In this document: piece by piece, positions 23,616-32,687 of the stretch
How the letters are laid out: each line of letters opens with the position of its first letter
Numbering within the stretch: the stretch's first letter is position 1
Source of the DNA: Gammaproteobacteria bacterium
GTDB taxonomy: Bacteria > Pseudomonadota > Gammaproteobacteria > Pseudomonadales > Azotimanducaceae
Direction: 5' to 3'
Length of the DNA: 64,000 nucleotides
NCBI GenBank assembly: GCA_026706935.1
Contig: JAPOXV010000019.1
Span: forward strand, 186,001-250,000
The notes under the pieces: model-generated
What the model saw: the letters and a program-made list of their open reading frames with translations, nothing else
The model's database searches: none
What the model was told of the DNA's origin: nothing
Position numbers and translations under genes: made by a program

Positions 23616-24499
23616 AGTGCGCCAACAGCTCGCAAACGCTTGCACATCTCCGCGTGATGTGGCTCGGATAGGGATACTAAAGGCAGCCGTATGCCTTCCG
23701 GTATTCGACCCAATTGATTCAACGCCCACTTTGTGGGAATAGGACTCGTTTCGCAGAACAGGATCTCGTGTATAGGTTGGAGTTGCTCATCAAGTTCCTC
23801 TGCGGTTGCAACATCGCCATTGAGGTAACTCTCGCAAAACTTCGACATTAATTCTGGTAACACGTTCGCAGTCACGGAGATCGTACCAGCGGCGCCGAAT
23901 CCAAACATCGTCAGCGTCTGCGCATCTTCTCCTGAAAGAATGATGAAATCATCTGGAACTAATGCACGTATCTCTCGAACCCGATCCGCATCACCACACG
24001 CCTCTTTTATTCCAACGATTTGCGGCACGGGAGCTAAACGAGCAACCGTTTCGGCCGACATATCACAAGCTGTGCGTGGCGGAACGTTATAGAGCACCAT
24101 CGGGATGTCGACACTTTCTGCAACCGCGCAATAGTGTTGGTACAAACCTTCCTGGGTTGGCTTGTTGTAGTAAGGCGTAACCAATAGACATGCATCGGCG
24201 CCAACCACTTTCGCGTCTCGCGTTAAATCGATTGCTTCCGCGGTCGCATTCGCCCCTGTACCCGCAACAACTGGTACCCGACCATCGACACGACGCAAGG
24301 TGTGTTCGATCACGTGGAGATGCTCTCGCACGTTGAGCGTCGCCGATTCACCCGTTGTACCGACCGGAACCACACCATGGGTACCGGATTCAAGGTGCCA
24401 ATCGATAAGCGCGTCGAGAGCGCCGTCGTCGACCTCCCCAGTAGGTTTCATCGGTGTCACTAATGCGACCAAACTACCTTTAAGGTCGATCTGACTCAT
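23612..24499 (-). CDS. dapA: 4-hydroxy-tetrahydrodipicolinate synthase
   Basis: The 295-residue TIM-barrel enzyme condenses pyruvate with aspartate semialdehyde in lysine and diaminopimelate synthesis. The Schiff-base lysine is K165 in IVGIKEACGD, the proton-relay tyrosine is Y137 in VLYNVPPRTACD, and the GTTGESATL block (48-55) holds the threonine pair. Length and motifs match the E. coli enzyme. The gene abuts perM without a gap and is coupled to bamC by an ATGA overlap, the same perM/dapA/bamC neighbourhood found in many gammaproteobacteria. Confidence 0.95.
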   Translation of the reverse strand: MSQIDLKGSLVALVTPMKPTGEVDDGALDALIDWHLESGTHGVVPVGTTGESATLNVREHLHVIEHTLRRVDGRVPVVAGTGANATAEAIDLTRDAKVVGADACLLVTPYYNKPTQEGLYQHYCAVAESVDIPMVLYNVPPRTACDMSAETVARLAPVPQIVGIKEACGDADRVREIRALVPDDFIILSGEDAQTLTMFGFGAAGTISVTANVLPELMSKFCESYLNGDVATAEELDEQLQPIHEILFCETSPIPTKWALNQLGRIPEGIRLPLVSLSEPHHAEMCKRLRAVGAL

Positions 24500-25612
24500 C
24501 TATTGAGCGCTCGCTGATTCGGACGAAGGTGGCGATTCCGGGTCATCGCCATCGGCCGAAATTTTAGTTGGCCATGCGTTTATGACTGCTCGGATGAACG
24601 TCGCTAATGGGATCGCGAAGAAAACTCCCCAAATCCCCCATAAGCCACCGAACACTAAAACTGCCACGATGATGACAACCGGATGAAGATCGTTCGCTTT
24701 TGTGAACAAGAGCGGCACCAGCACGTTACCGTCAAGTACCTGAATGATTGAGTAGGCAAGCACGACGAAGAAGAAATCCCACGTCCATCCGAACTGCACC
24801 AGCGCCACGATCACGACCGGTACCGTTACAACCGCTGCACCGACGAATGGAATGATTACAGACAGTCCGACGAGCAGACTTAAAAGAGCAGCGAACTGTA
24901 ACCCGAAGAGGGAAAACACTACGTAACAAACGCACCCAACAATAAATATCTCTAGCAACTTGCCTCTGACGTAGCTTCCCATCTGTGCAATCGTCTCACG
25001 ACCTACTTCGTCCAAGAGCGGGCGATTCTTTGGTAGCAGAGCCCTTAGATAGTCAACCATCTGTTGATGGTCTTTTAAGAAGAAAAACAATGAGATGGGT
25101 ACGAGAAGGACGAAAATGAGAATCCATACCAGATTCGGGAGCTGCTGCACGATCTGCTGCACAATCTGACCGCCGAGATTGGTCAACTGTGCCTGTGCAG
25201 TGACACTGAGTGAATCTAAAAACGCGTCCGGAACTAACTGAGGGTAGTCGCTTGCGAATTCAGCAACAATGACTTGAAGAGCTGTTGCTACCTGCGGTAA
25301 CTGCGTAACCAGATTTTGGAGTTGAGCCCACACAAGTGGCAAGATCACGATAAACAACGCGATAACTGCGCCGATGAAAAGCACGAGAACACCAACGATG
25401 GCCACGAGTCTTGGTACCCGCCATGCTGTCAGTTTCTTCACGATACCGTGTAAAGCGAATGCGACGACCAGGCCGGCGATTACAGGCGCAAGATAGAAGC
25501 CAACCGTGAGCAATATCGCCAGCCCGATAGTGATCAGACCGAGTAATACCAGTCCTTCCGCATGGCCAAAGACTCGATTTGACCAATCTCGAACAATGTC
25601 GACGATCGACAT
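24500..25612 (-). CDS. perM: AI-2E family transporter PerM
   Basis: The 370-residue inner-membrane protein has about eight hydrophobic segments, for example VLLGLITIGLAILLTVGFYLA, LVAIVGVLVLFIGAVIALFI and VVIIVAVLVFGGLWGIWGVF. The conserved family block LVPISLFFFLKDHQQMVDYLRALLP and the final GIWGVFFAIPLATFIRAV identify the PerM/YdiK/TqsA (UPF0118) family. Family members have been linked to export of autoinducer-2 and to Na+/H+ antiport; the role of PerM itself is not settled. The start codon shares one base with the tusA stop (TAATG), and the stop abuts dapA. Confidence 0.88.
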   Translation of the reverse strand: MSIVDIVRDWSNRVFGHAEGLVLLGLITIGLAILLTVGFYLAPVIAGLVVAFALHGIVKKLTAWRVPRLVAIVGVLVLFIGAVIALFIVILPLVWAQLQNLVTQLPQVATALQVIVAEFASDYPQLVPDAFLDSLSVTAQAQLTNLGGQIVQQIVQQLPNLVWILIFVLLVPISLFFFLKDHQQMVDYLRALLPKNRPLLDEVGRETIAQMGSYVRGKLLEIFIVGCVCYVVFSLFGLQFAALLSLLVGLSVIIPFVGAAVVTVPVVIVALVQFGWTWDFFFVVLAYSIIQVLDGNVLVPLLFTKANDLHPVVIIVAVLVFGGLWGIWGVFFAIPLATFIRAVINAWPTKISADGDDPESPPSSESASAQ

Positions 25613-25854
25613 TAGGCGTGAGGGTGTTTTACAAGCAGGTAGTTAAAAACCCCTTGATCTTCGTATGCTTCTAATAAGTCGTGACCAGCCTGCTTCGCGA
25701 AAACGGTGAAATCTTTCATTGAACCGGGATCGGTTGCTACGACGCGCAGTCGTTCGCCAACTTCCATCCCGTTCAACGTCCGCTTCGCCTTCAACAACGG
25801 CATCGGACAGTTGAGACCTTTGACGTCTAGAAACGTCTCATTGGGATCAGCCAT
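25612..25854 (-). CDS. tusA: TusA-family sulfurtransferase
   Basis: The 80-residue protein carries the TusA motif LDVKGLNCPMPLLKAKRTL with the persulfide cysteine C16 in CPxP, and the C-terminal VVATDPGSMKDFTVFAKQAGHDLL, as in SirA/TusA/YeeD proteins. TusA-type proteins relay sulfur for tRNA thiolation and other pathways. Its stop shares one base with the perM start, so the perM, dapA, bamC and MBL genes follow it as one operon. It is divergent from bepA, 109 bases away. Confidence 0.9.
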   Translation of the reverse strand: MADPNETFLDVKGLNCPMPLLKAKRTLNGMEVGERLRVVATDPGSMKDFTVFAKQAGHDLLEAYEDQGVFNYLLVKHPHA

Positions 25855-25963
25855 AGAAGCAATTTTCGCACGACAGCATGCAATTCCTCGGGTGTAATAC
25901 CTGTCTTATCGCTAAGCTATCCATCGGGTTTGCATTAGCCTGGAATCTAATAAGCAAGTCTAC

Positions 25964-27400
25964 GTGTTTCAAAACAAGATGACCAAGTTCCGAAGACACT
26001 TACGTGCAGTGTACCGAATTGTCATCGTAGCGCTCGCAACGTGGGCGCTAGCCGATGCACCGCGACTTCCCTCCTTGGGTGATAGTAGCTCGTCGATCCT
26101 TGCGCCACATGAGGAGGACGAACTCGGCAAGCTAATACTCCAGCAAATTCGTAGCGTAGTACCGCTGGAGAGTGATCCCTTGATCAAGTACTTCGTAGAA
26201 AAGTACTGTTTTCGTGTCGCTGAAAACTCAGATCTGGAGATCGTTCACCTTCGCCCGATCGTCATCAAGTCTCCGCAATTTAACGCGTTTGCGGCGCCCG
26301 GAGGCGTGATTGGCATCAACCTAGGTCTATTCACGATGGCCCGTGACATTCACGAATTTGCATCCGTGATCGCCCACGAGTTAGCGCACCTCAGCCAGCG
26401 ACACTACGCTCGACGCCTTGAAAAGCAAAAGATGGCAACCTTCCGCAACCTCGTTGGCTATCTCACTTCGGTTGCGATCCTTGCCTCCGGCGCAACAGAT
26501 GCTGGATTAGCGACCATATTCGGTTCAACAGCACTCGCGGAGGCAGCAAGTCTGGGTTATTCACGGGCACAAGAACGTGAAGCAGACCGCGTTGGTCTTA
26601 ATACGTTATCGCGTGCTGGTTTTGATCCGCATGGTGCAGCACGCATGTTCGAACACATGCAACAATCAGCACGATACCGTCGAGAAATACCCGAGTACGT
26701 CAGCACCCACCCTATTACACAGAACCGTATCTCAGATATGCGAAGCCAGGCGTCAAAAAAACCTCGTGGCATCTATCCGGTTTCAAACGAATATCAGCTC
26801 ATGCGGCAACGCGTAGAAAGTCGCTTTATCACGAATGCAAAAGAGTCGGCTCGTGAAGCAGACGCTCAGGAGAAGCCATATCTACAGGCGATCGCATTGT
26901 CGATGAGCTCGCAACATGAGCAAGCAATAGCGATCATGGAAGAGATATATGAACGCTTACCCGATAGCATCATCGTAATCGGCAGTTACGCTGACGTACT
27001 AATCGAAGCGGACCAAACCGAGCAAGCAATCGAACTGCTGACGACAAAGCTCCGTAATTTCCCTAACAACCAACCACTTACGCTATTTCTCGCACACGCA
27101 CTCTCAAGGAATGGTCGACACGAAGAAGCCGTCACACATCTTTGGGATCAGGTGAAACTTCACCCGGAAGATCAAGACATCTGGTATCAACTCGCTGAAA
27201 CCGCAGGTCTAGCGAAGAACCTCGTCGACGTCCACCGAGCACGGGCGGAGTTTTTTAGATTGCGCGGGAACTACGAGAGTGCAATGACTCAGCTTCGTTT
27301 AGCACGCGAACGTGTTAGTGAAGAGAATCGCCTTTCTCAGAGCCTGGATCAGCGATTGCTAGACGTTAGGGCAGAGGCTGAACGGGCGCAGGAGAGTTAA
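25964..27400 (+). CDS. bepA: Periplasmic M48-family metalloprotease BepA
   Basis: The 478-residue protein has a signal segment ([16 protein letters not shown]), an M48 zinc protease domain with HELAH (H138, E139, H142) in [14 protein letters not shown] and the third ligand in [13 protein letters not shown], and a C-terminal TPR domain ([31 protein letters not shown]). BepA degrades or assists misfolded outer-membrane proteins such as LptD, in contact with the Bam machinery. I give the GTG at 25964, but the ATG at 25979 ([11 protein letters not shown]) may be the true start. The gene is divergent from tusA and convergent with nadA, with which it shares the stop tetranucleotide TTAA. Confidence 0.88.
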   Translation: MFQNKMTKFRRHLRAVYRIVIVALATWALADAPRLPSLGDSSSSILAPHEEDELGKLILQQIRSVVPLESDPLIKYFVEKYCFRVAENSDLEIVHLRPIVIKSPQFNAFAAPGGVIGINLGLFTMARDIHEFASVIAHELAHLSQRHYARRLEKQKMATFRNLVGYLTSVAILASGATDAGLATIFGSTALAEAASLGYSRAQEREADRVGLNTLSRAGFDPHGAARMFEHMQQSARYRREIPEYVSTHPITQNRISDMRSQASKKPRGIYPVSNEYQLMRQRVESRFITNAKESAREADAQEKPYLQAIALSMSSQHEQAIAIMEEIYERLPDSIIVIGSYADVLIEADQTEQAIELLTTKLRNFPNNQPLTLFLAHALSRNGRHEEAVTHLWDQVKLHPEDQDIWYQLAETAGLAKNLVDVHRARAEFFRLRGNYESAMTQLRLARERVSEENRLSQSLDQRLLDVRAEAERAQES

Positions 27401-28440
27401 TCTCGTGGAAAGTCCAACATCCGCTGCAACGGTTTCATAGCACGCGCACCAATCTCCGGGTCAACGAGTATTTCGTTGGACTGACTAGTGAGTGAATCAC
27501 GCAATACATGCAGTTCATTCATCGCCATCCAGGGGCAGTGAGCACAACTCCGACACGTCGCACCATCCCCTGCAGTCGGAGCCTCGAAGAACGTCTTACC
27601 AGGATTTCTACGTCTTAATTGATGAAACAAGCCGCGGTCCGTCGCAACAATGAACTTATTCATCGGCAGCTCTGTTGCGGCTTTGAGAATTTGACTCGTA
27701 GATCCAACACAATCAGCGATACCAATAACGGCGGCGGGTGACTCAGGGTGCACAAGCACACCCGCGTCAGGATAAATCGCCTTCATGTCAAGTAGCGCCT
27801 GGTATTTGAACTCTTCGTGGACAACACATGCACCGGACCAAAGGATCATGTCCGCACCCGTCCGTTGTTGGATATATGCGCCTAAGTGACGATCGGGTGC
27901 CCAGATCAGTTTCTCTCCCTTTCCTGTCAGATACGAAGCGATCTGAAGCCCAACGCTTGAGGTAACGATCCAGTCCGATAGTGCTTTTACTTCCACCGAG
28001 GTATTCGCGTAGACGACAACGGTACGGTGCGGATGTTCGTCGCAAAACGCTTTGAAGTCCTCAGGCGGACAGCCGAGATCAAGCGAACATTCCGCTTTTA
28101 GCGTTGGCATAAGGACGCGTTTTTCCGGCGAGAGGATTTTCGCGGTTTCTCCCATGAAGCGTACGCCGGCGACGACGAGGGTAGAAGCATCGTGATCGCG
28201 ACCGAATCGAGCCATCTCCAGAGAATCCGACACACATCCACCCGTTTCCAGAGCGAGATCTTGAACGTCTGCGTCGACGTAGTAGTGTGAGATTAGTACC
28301 GCGTCGAGCTCCTCAAGCAACCCTCTAATTTCCGCCTTGAGCTGCGCGCGCTCGGTGTTATTTACTTTTCGAGGTAGATATAGTGGAACTTCCTGCGGGT
28401 CTAACCCGTAGTTGCGTTCAATAACTGTATTTGTAGTAAT
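27397..28440 (-). CDS. nadA: Quinolinate synthase A, probable ATT (AUU) start codon
   Basis: The enzyme makes quinolinate for NAD synthesis and needs a [4Fe-4S] cluster. The cluster cysteines are in [20 protein letters not shown] and [11 protein letters not shown], and the N-terminal [20 protein letters not shown] matches the family. The first canonical start is a TTG at 28320, but it would cut off the first 40 residues. The frame upstream to 28440 reads V-P-L-Y-L-P-R-K followed by [16 protein letters not shown], which matches the N-terminus expected for NadA. It contains no ATG, GTG or TTG, and begins at ATT (28440-28438) behind AAGGAAGG eight bases away. This gives 347 residues, the same length as E. 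coli NadA. The gene is convergent with bepA and divergent from the ATP-grasp gene. Confidence 0.88.
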   Translation of the reverse strand: MTTNTVIERNYGLDPQEVPLYLPRKVNNTERAQLKAEIRGLLEELDAVLISHYYVDADVQDLALETGGCVSDSLEMARFGRDHDASTLVVAGVRFMGETAKILSPEKRVLMPTLKAECSLDLGCPPEDFKAFCDEHPHRTVVVYANTSVEVKALSDWIVTSSVGLQIASYLTGKGEKLIWAPDRHLGAYIQQRTGADMILWSGACVVHEEFKYQALLDMKAIYPDAGVLVHPESPAAVIGIADCVGSTSQILKAATELPMNKFIVATDRGLFHQLRRRNPGKTFFEAPTAGDGATCRSCAHCPWMAMNELHVLRDSLTSQSNEILVDPEIGARAMKPLQRMLDFPRD

Positions 28441-28595
28441 CGTTTCTACCTTCCTTTTCTGATTATCTCAACGAACCAAAGTTTAATGAAACCTGAAAAC
28501 GCAGCGTCGTTTCGATACTGATTGAACGCTGACGATTTCGAGTCAATCTGCTAGCAAATAGACTTCGCAGGCATATTCACGTCGTCCTTATTCCA

Positions 28596-29465
28596 GTGTC
28601 GAGCTTGCTTCTCATAGGTGCAGAGCGGGAATCTCACACCGACAACCTACATCGCTTCGAGAGCGCCTTCCTGGCTAGCGGTTGGGAAGTTGCAGTCGTC
28701 TCACACGACCAACTTATGCTAGATCGTGGTCAATTGCGGTACTTACGGAACCGCGACGAGATTGCCAATGTAAATTCGTTTGACTGGATCTGGGTGCTTG
28801 GATTTGGCGCTAGATCGACCTTTCTCGATCGTATGCAGCTCCTGCACACCGCGGGAGACCAAAGTAGATTCGTCAATTCAATCGATGCATACCTACTGTT
28901 CCAAAATAAAGCGACGCTTGCCATGACAACACTGAGTAAGTACACGCCGATTACTGTCGTTTCCGCAAACGTCGGCGATCTGGTTGAGCGTGTTCGTTGT
29001 GGCGGACACTGGATCGCCAAACCGACAGCGGGTAGTTTCGGTCGTGATGTCTTCGAGCTTCAGGCAGACGACCCAAACCTTATACAGATCCTTGAGCATC
29101 TCACACGTAGTGACTACGCTATCCTGCAAGAACGGGTGTCGACTGCAAGGGAACAAAGGTGGTTCGTCGCCATGGGCTCTTTACTCGGCGCATATCAAAA
29201 GGAAAAGACCGAACTTCGAGGCAATATTGGCGCAAGATCGTCTGCAGTCATGTGCGATCCGACGGATCAAGAGCGCGACATGGTTCGATCAATTGCTAAC
29301 GAACTCGTCGATGTAGGAATACGAGCATGCGCGATTGATATCGCGTATCCGTACCTTCTCGATGTCAACTTTGTCAATCCTGGTTGGTTCCAGACGATGG
29401 AAAACTTGACGGGTGAGAATCTCGCGGACAAACTCCCCTCGCTCTTTGAGAATTCTTCTAGCTAG
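28596..29465 (+). CDS. ATP-grasp ligase, glutathione synthase-like
   Basis: The 289-residue protein, with a GTG start, has an N-terminal pre-ATP-grasp fold (LLLIGAERESHTDNLHRFE, FDWIWVLGFGARSTFL) followed by the ATP-grasp core: GHWIAKPTAGSFGRDVFEL (lysine and glycine loop), YAILQERVSTAREQRWFV and the C-terminal IDIAYPYLLDVNFVNPGWFQ with the metal-binding Asp and Asn. The order resembles GshB/RimK. Members join an amino acid or gamma-glutamyl compound to a peptide using ATP. The N-terminal half is short compared with GshB, so another RimK-type ligase is possible. The stop shares CTAG with the convergent SDR gene. Confidence 0.65.
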   Translation: MSSLLLIGAERESHTDNLHRFESAFLASGWEVAVVSHDQLMLDRGQLRYLRNRDEIANVNSFDWIWVLGFGARSTFLDRMQLLHTAGDQSRFVNSIDAYLLFQNKATLAMTTLSKYTPITVVSANVGDLVERVRCGGHWIAKPTAGSFGRDVFELQADDPNLIQILEHLTRSDYAILQERVSTAREQRWFVAMGSLLGAYQKEKTELRGNIGARSSAVMCDPTDQERDMVRSIANELVDVGIRACAIDIAYPYLLDVNFVNPGWFQTMENLTGENLADKLPSLFENSSS

Positions 29466-30220
29466 TTCTTACTACCACCGTCGATGGGAATCACCGCACC
29501 CGTCGTGTATGAACCTGTCGGTCCGGCAAGATATAGCGCTGCACCCACAATCTCGTCCGGGTCGCCGCCACGCTGAAGTGCGATATTCGTCTTCGCACCA
29601 CGGTTAAACGCCTCAAGATCCCATGCCTTTGATATGTCCGTAAGGAATGGTCCCGGTTGTATGCAGTTCACTCTGACTTTTGGTGCGAAAGCGTGTGCCA
29701 ATGACAACGTTAGCGAGTTAATCCCGGCCTTACAAGCGCCGTATGGTTCTGCATTTGGCGACGGGTGAGTCGCAGCATTGCTACTCACATTGATGATACA
29801 ACCGCCATCTTCTTCCTCCATCATGCGCTCACCGATCAATGCTGAAAGACGATATGGACCTTTCAGATTCACTCCGACAACCTTGTCAAACAGGTCCTCT
29901 GTGACAGCCGACAATTTAGGATAAAGAGGCGACATTCCTGCATTGTTGATGAGGATGTCCACTTTGCCAAACTCAGCGTAAACGTCTTCGACCAACTGAT
30001 CGAGTTCTGCCCAACGACCAACATGGCACCCCTTCGCTAGAGCACGTTGTCCTAGCGCTCGAATCTCGTCAGCAACGGTCTCGCAGTTCTCTAGCTTTCT
30101 ACTGGCAACGACAACGTCAGCGCCACGTTCGGCTAGTGCTAATGCCATCGATCTGCCTAGACCTCTACTACCGCCCGTAATGACTGCTACTTTGCCATCG
30201 AAGCGAAACAGTTCATCCAT
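29462..30220 (-). CDS. Short-chain dehydrogenase/reductase
   Basis: The 252-residue SDR has the cofactor loop TGGSRGLGRSMALAL, the NNAGMSP motif, the catalytic serine in INVSSNA, and the Y-x-x-x-K pair in YGACKAGINSLT. The C-terminal loop GGDPDEIVGAALYLAGPTGSYTTGAVIPIDGG is that of 3-ketoacyl reductase-like or gluconate 5-dehydrogenase-like enzymes. The substrate is unknown. The gene ends convergently with the ATP-grasp gene, overlapping in CTAG, and faces another SDR at 30375 across a 154-base divergent promoter region. Confidence 0.88.
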   Translation of the reverse strand: MDELFRFDGKVAVITGGSRGLGRSMALALAERGADVVVASRKLENCETVADEIRALGQRALAKGCHVGRWAELDQLVEDVYAEFGKVDILINNAGMSPLYPKLSAVTEDLFDKVVGVNLKGPYRLSALIGERMMEEEDGGCIINVSSNAATHPSPNAEPYGACKAGINSLTLSLAHAFAPKVRVNCIQPGPFLTDISKAWDLEAFNRGAKTNIALQRGGDPDEIVGAALYLAGPTGSYTTGAVIPIDGGSKN

Positions 30221-30374
30221 CGTTTTCTCCGTTCGTGATGTGCGGATTATCGAAGCTGTAGTTACCTAGGCGTCGGTTTGAAAGGACCCACGCAAAAACC
30301 TTATTTCTACACCCTAGCCAAAACTAAAATCGTGCGCCTAAATTTCACTGTCAAATCTAAATCAGGGATATCTC

Positions 30375-31253
30375 ATGGGACTACTTGACGGAAAGGTTGC
30401 CTTGGTCACTGGCGCAGGAGGCGGCTTAGGTCGAGCGCACGCGCTGCTACTCGCGCAAGAAGGTGCTAGTGTCGTGGTAAACGATTTAGGAGGCGCTCGC
30501 GACGGAACCGGCTCCGGTCACAGCATGGCGGATGAAGTCGTCAACGAGATCAAAGCAGCGGGTGGAAGTGCGGTCGCAGATTACGGAAACGTTTCTGTAC
30601 CTGAAGACGCGAAAGCGATGACGCAAACGGCCGTAGATAACTTCGGCAAGCTAGATGTTTGCATTGCGAATGCAGGCATTCTGAGAGACAAATCGTTCAA
30701 GAATATGAGCGATGACATGTGGGATGTCGTCGTAAACGTTCACCTAAAAGGAACCTACTTAACGACGAAAGCTGCGTACGATCAAATGTTGGCGCAGGAA
30801 TCAGGCGGTCGAATCGTCGTTACCAGTTCGACATCTGGTCTGCTGGGTAATTTCGGACAAACCAACTACGGTGCAGCCAAAGCCGGGATCGCGGGTATGG
30901 CGCGCTGCCTTTACCTAGAAGGCATGAAATACGGTATCACGGTCAACATACTCGCACCGACAGCCCTCTCACGCCTCACGGACGACATCTTTCCAGATCA
31001 GGTGAAGGACAATTTTCCACCTGAGCGCGTGTCGCCGATGGTTGTTTGGTTATGCTCCGACGACGCGAAGGAAGTAACAGGCAGAACTTGGTTGGTCGCA
31101 GGTAATCGGGTATCAATGCTCTCCTGGAACCTTCAAGAAATCGCTCGGCAGGACGAATCCGAAGGACCTTGGGATGTTGCGGAAGTCGGAGAGGCGATTC
31201 TCGCGACGAAAGACGCTTGGCCGCCGATCAATCCGATGCGAGGGATCGTTTAA
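30375..31253 (+). CDS. SDR of the hydroxyacyl-CoA dehydrogenase (MFE-2/HSD17B4) type
   Basis: The 292-residue SDR has the loop TGAGGGLGRAHALLLAQEGA, the extended NDLGGARDGTGSG segment, NAGILRDKSFKNM, the VVTSSTSG catalytic-serine block and YGAAKAGIAGMAR. The NDLGG and ILRDKSF features are those of the (3R)-hydroxyacyl-CoA dehydrogenase domain of multifunctional enzyme 2 and of short bacterial relatives. It should oxidise a 3-hydroxyacyl-CoA in beta-oxidation-like breakdown. A good AGGGA ribosome-binding site precedes the ATG. It is divergent from the SDR gene at 30220. Confidence 0.85.
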   Translation: MGLLDGKVALVTGAGGGLGRAHALLLAQEGASVVVNDLGGARDGTGSGHSMADEVVNEIKAAGGSAVADYGNVSVPEDAKAMTQTAVDNFGKLDVCIANAGILRDKSFKNMSDDMWDVVVNVHLKGTYLTTKAAYDQMLAQESGGRIVVTSSTSGLLGNFGQTNYGAAKAGIAGMARCLYLEGMKYGITVNILAPTALSRLTDDIFPDQVKDNFPPERVSPMVVWLCSDDAKEVTGRTWLVAGNRVSMLSWNLQEIARQDESEGPWDVAEVGEAILATKDAWPPINPMRGIV

Positions 31254-31268
31254 AGAACGTCACATACA

Positions 31269-31289
31269 ACTGAGTAATGCCTACTCAGT
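31269..31289. terminator. Hairpin between convergent genes
   Basis: ACTGAGTA (31269-31276) pairs perfectly with TACTCAGT (31282-31289) around a five-base loop. It lies 16 bases after the stop of the SDR gene and 16 bases from the end of the convergent phosphoesterase gene, so it probably terminates both. No T-run follows on either strand. Confidence 0.5.
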
Positions 31290-31304
31290 GGTAGTAATCC
31301 AGGA

Positions 31305-31904
31305 TTAGCGTCGCTTCCAAGGCGGCGCTTCATCCCACTGAAACGGTTCAATTCCGTCGTCGTTGATTAGCCAAACTGATGCTTGAGATTGACGGCCGTC
31401 TATCTCAAGAAATCCGATTGTGCCGTATTGGGTATCGTAGTTGTGTGGGTACGTCGGTGAGCCTGGGTTAACGCACAGAACACCTTCGACTTCCTCGATC
31501 AGTTCGGTGTGTGTGTCGCCAAATACGATGACGTCAGGTCTCTTCTCGGGGAAATAACGCTCAATCGATTTCTGAAATGAGAACGTGTCATCGCCCGGCA
31601 ATAGTGAAATGTAGTGGGTGAGTCCAACCGTCAGCTCTTCTATTTCTAGCGTCCAAGAGTACTTAACGCGAGGATCTTCAGGCTGTACTGGACGACCGCC
31701 ACTACCATCTTCGCCATTCCCTCTCGCACAGTAGATCGGCGCGACCTGTTCAAATGTGTCCAACAAAGCGACATCGTGAATATCCCCGCCATGAAAGATG
31801 AAATCCACACCTTGGAACGCGTCATATACCTGAGGCCATAGCTCCTTTCGACTCTCCGGGATGTGAGTGTCGGACACTAAACCGATTTTTGTAGCCAATA
31901 CCAA
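31305..31904 (-). CDS. Metallophosphoesterase (YfcE/MJ0936-like)
   Basis: The 199-residue calcineurin-like phosphoesterase shows the metal sites in order: LVSDTHIPES (D12, H14), FIFHGGDIHD, YCARGNGEDG, FGDTHTE and VNPGS. These are the YfcE-type phosphodiesterase motifs, here with GNGE where the family usually has GNCD. The frame opens with TTG at 31904; a second TTG at 31898 has a GGAG eight bases upstream and is an equally good start. The physiological phosphodiester is unknown. The gene is divergent from the alpha/beta hydrolase gene. Confidence 0.82.
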   Translation of the reverse strand: MVLATKIGLVSDTHIPESRKELWPQVYDAFQGVDFIFHGGDIHDVALLDTFEQVAPIYCARGNGEDGSGGRPVQPEDPRVKYSWTLEIEELTVGLTHYISLLPGDDTFSFQKSIERYFPEKRPDVIVFGDTHTELIEEVEGVLCVNPGSPTYPHNYDTQYGTIGFLEIDGRQSQASVWLINDDGIEPFQWDEAPPWKRR

Positions 31905-32099
31905 GTCTCCAAGCCATCTGAAGGCGTACGACGATGACTACGCCAACAGGATGCGACATTCTAGAGAAACGCCAGATATCTGATTGTTCGTCTACACTGA
32001 AACCGCAACGACCGTTATATGAGGACGCCGAGCTAGCCTAACGAATCGTAACGGGCGTGTTCGTTAAAGTTGCGCCCTAGATCAGGAACTGGGTGGCGT

Positions 32100-32687
32100 A
32101 TGGAATTCGGTATAACGCAAGGAGATGCGGGTGACATCGAATGGATGTTTGAACCTGCTTCGTCAGCGACGGGGATGGTCCTCTGCCACCCTCACCCACT
32201 TTACGGTGGATCGATGTTAGACGGTGTCTTAGAAGTTGCTTCACGCGTCGCAAAAGAAGGCGACGTTTCAACAGTTCGATTCAACTTTCGAGGTGTCGGT
32301 GCGAGTGCCGGTTCTTACGATGAGGGAATCGGCGAGGTGGCCGATCTCACGGCGATCGTAAACGAATTTATGCCACATTGGGAGCGGTTAATCTTGAGCG
32401 GTTATTCGTTTGGCAGTCGGATCGTTCTCTCTTATATTTCGCAAGCGACCGTAAATTACGATGCGGTGCTTTTCGCGCCGCCCACGCAGGATTCGTTACC
32501 CGACTTAAAGAACAAAGTTGACTTAATCGTCGGAGACAACGACCCCATTAGTTCGCTCGCTGTTCTCACGGCGTGGACGCAAGCAAGAACCAATCGGACC
32601 CTACATGTGGTCGACGACGCGGATCATTTTCTAGGTGCTTACCCTCGAGACCTGTCGGACGCTCTACAACGAATCTTGACTCACTAG
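32100..32687 (+). CDS. Alpha/beta hydrolase (COG2945-like)
   Basis: I start the protein at the ATG of 32100 (MEFGITQ), giving 195 residues. The motifs are VLCHPHPLYGGSM near the oxyanion loop, FNFRGVGASAGSYDEG and the nucleophile elbow GYSFGSRI, followed by VGDNDPI and DADHFLG, which carry the catalytic Asp and His. These match the short COG2945 group of serine hydrolases. The natural substrate is unknown. The stop abuts the convergent MBL-fold gene with no base between them. Confidence 0.85.
   Translation: MEFGITQGDAGDIEWMFEPASSATGMVLCHPHPLYGGSMLDGVLEVASRVAKEGDVSTVRFNFRGVGASAGSYDEGIGEVADLTAIVNEFMPHWERLILSGYSFGSRIVLSYISQATVNYDAVLFAPPTQDSLPDLKNKVDLIVGDNDPISSLAVLTAWTQARTNRTLHVVDDADHFLGAYPRDLSDALQRILTH

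Noticed and set aside
22506-23729. Longer start for bamC
   Set aside because: The extension overlaps dapA. The ATG at 23615 gives a proper lipobox at C21.
27397-28320. nadA starting at TTG 28320
   Set aside because: It removes about 40 conserved-looking N-terminal residues that continue upstream in frame.
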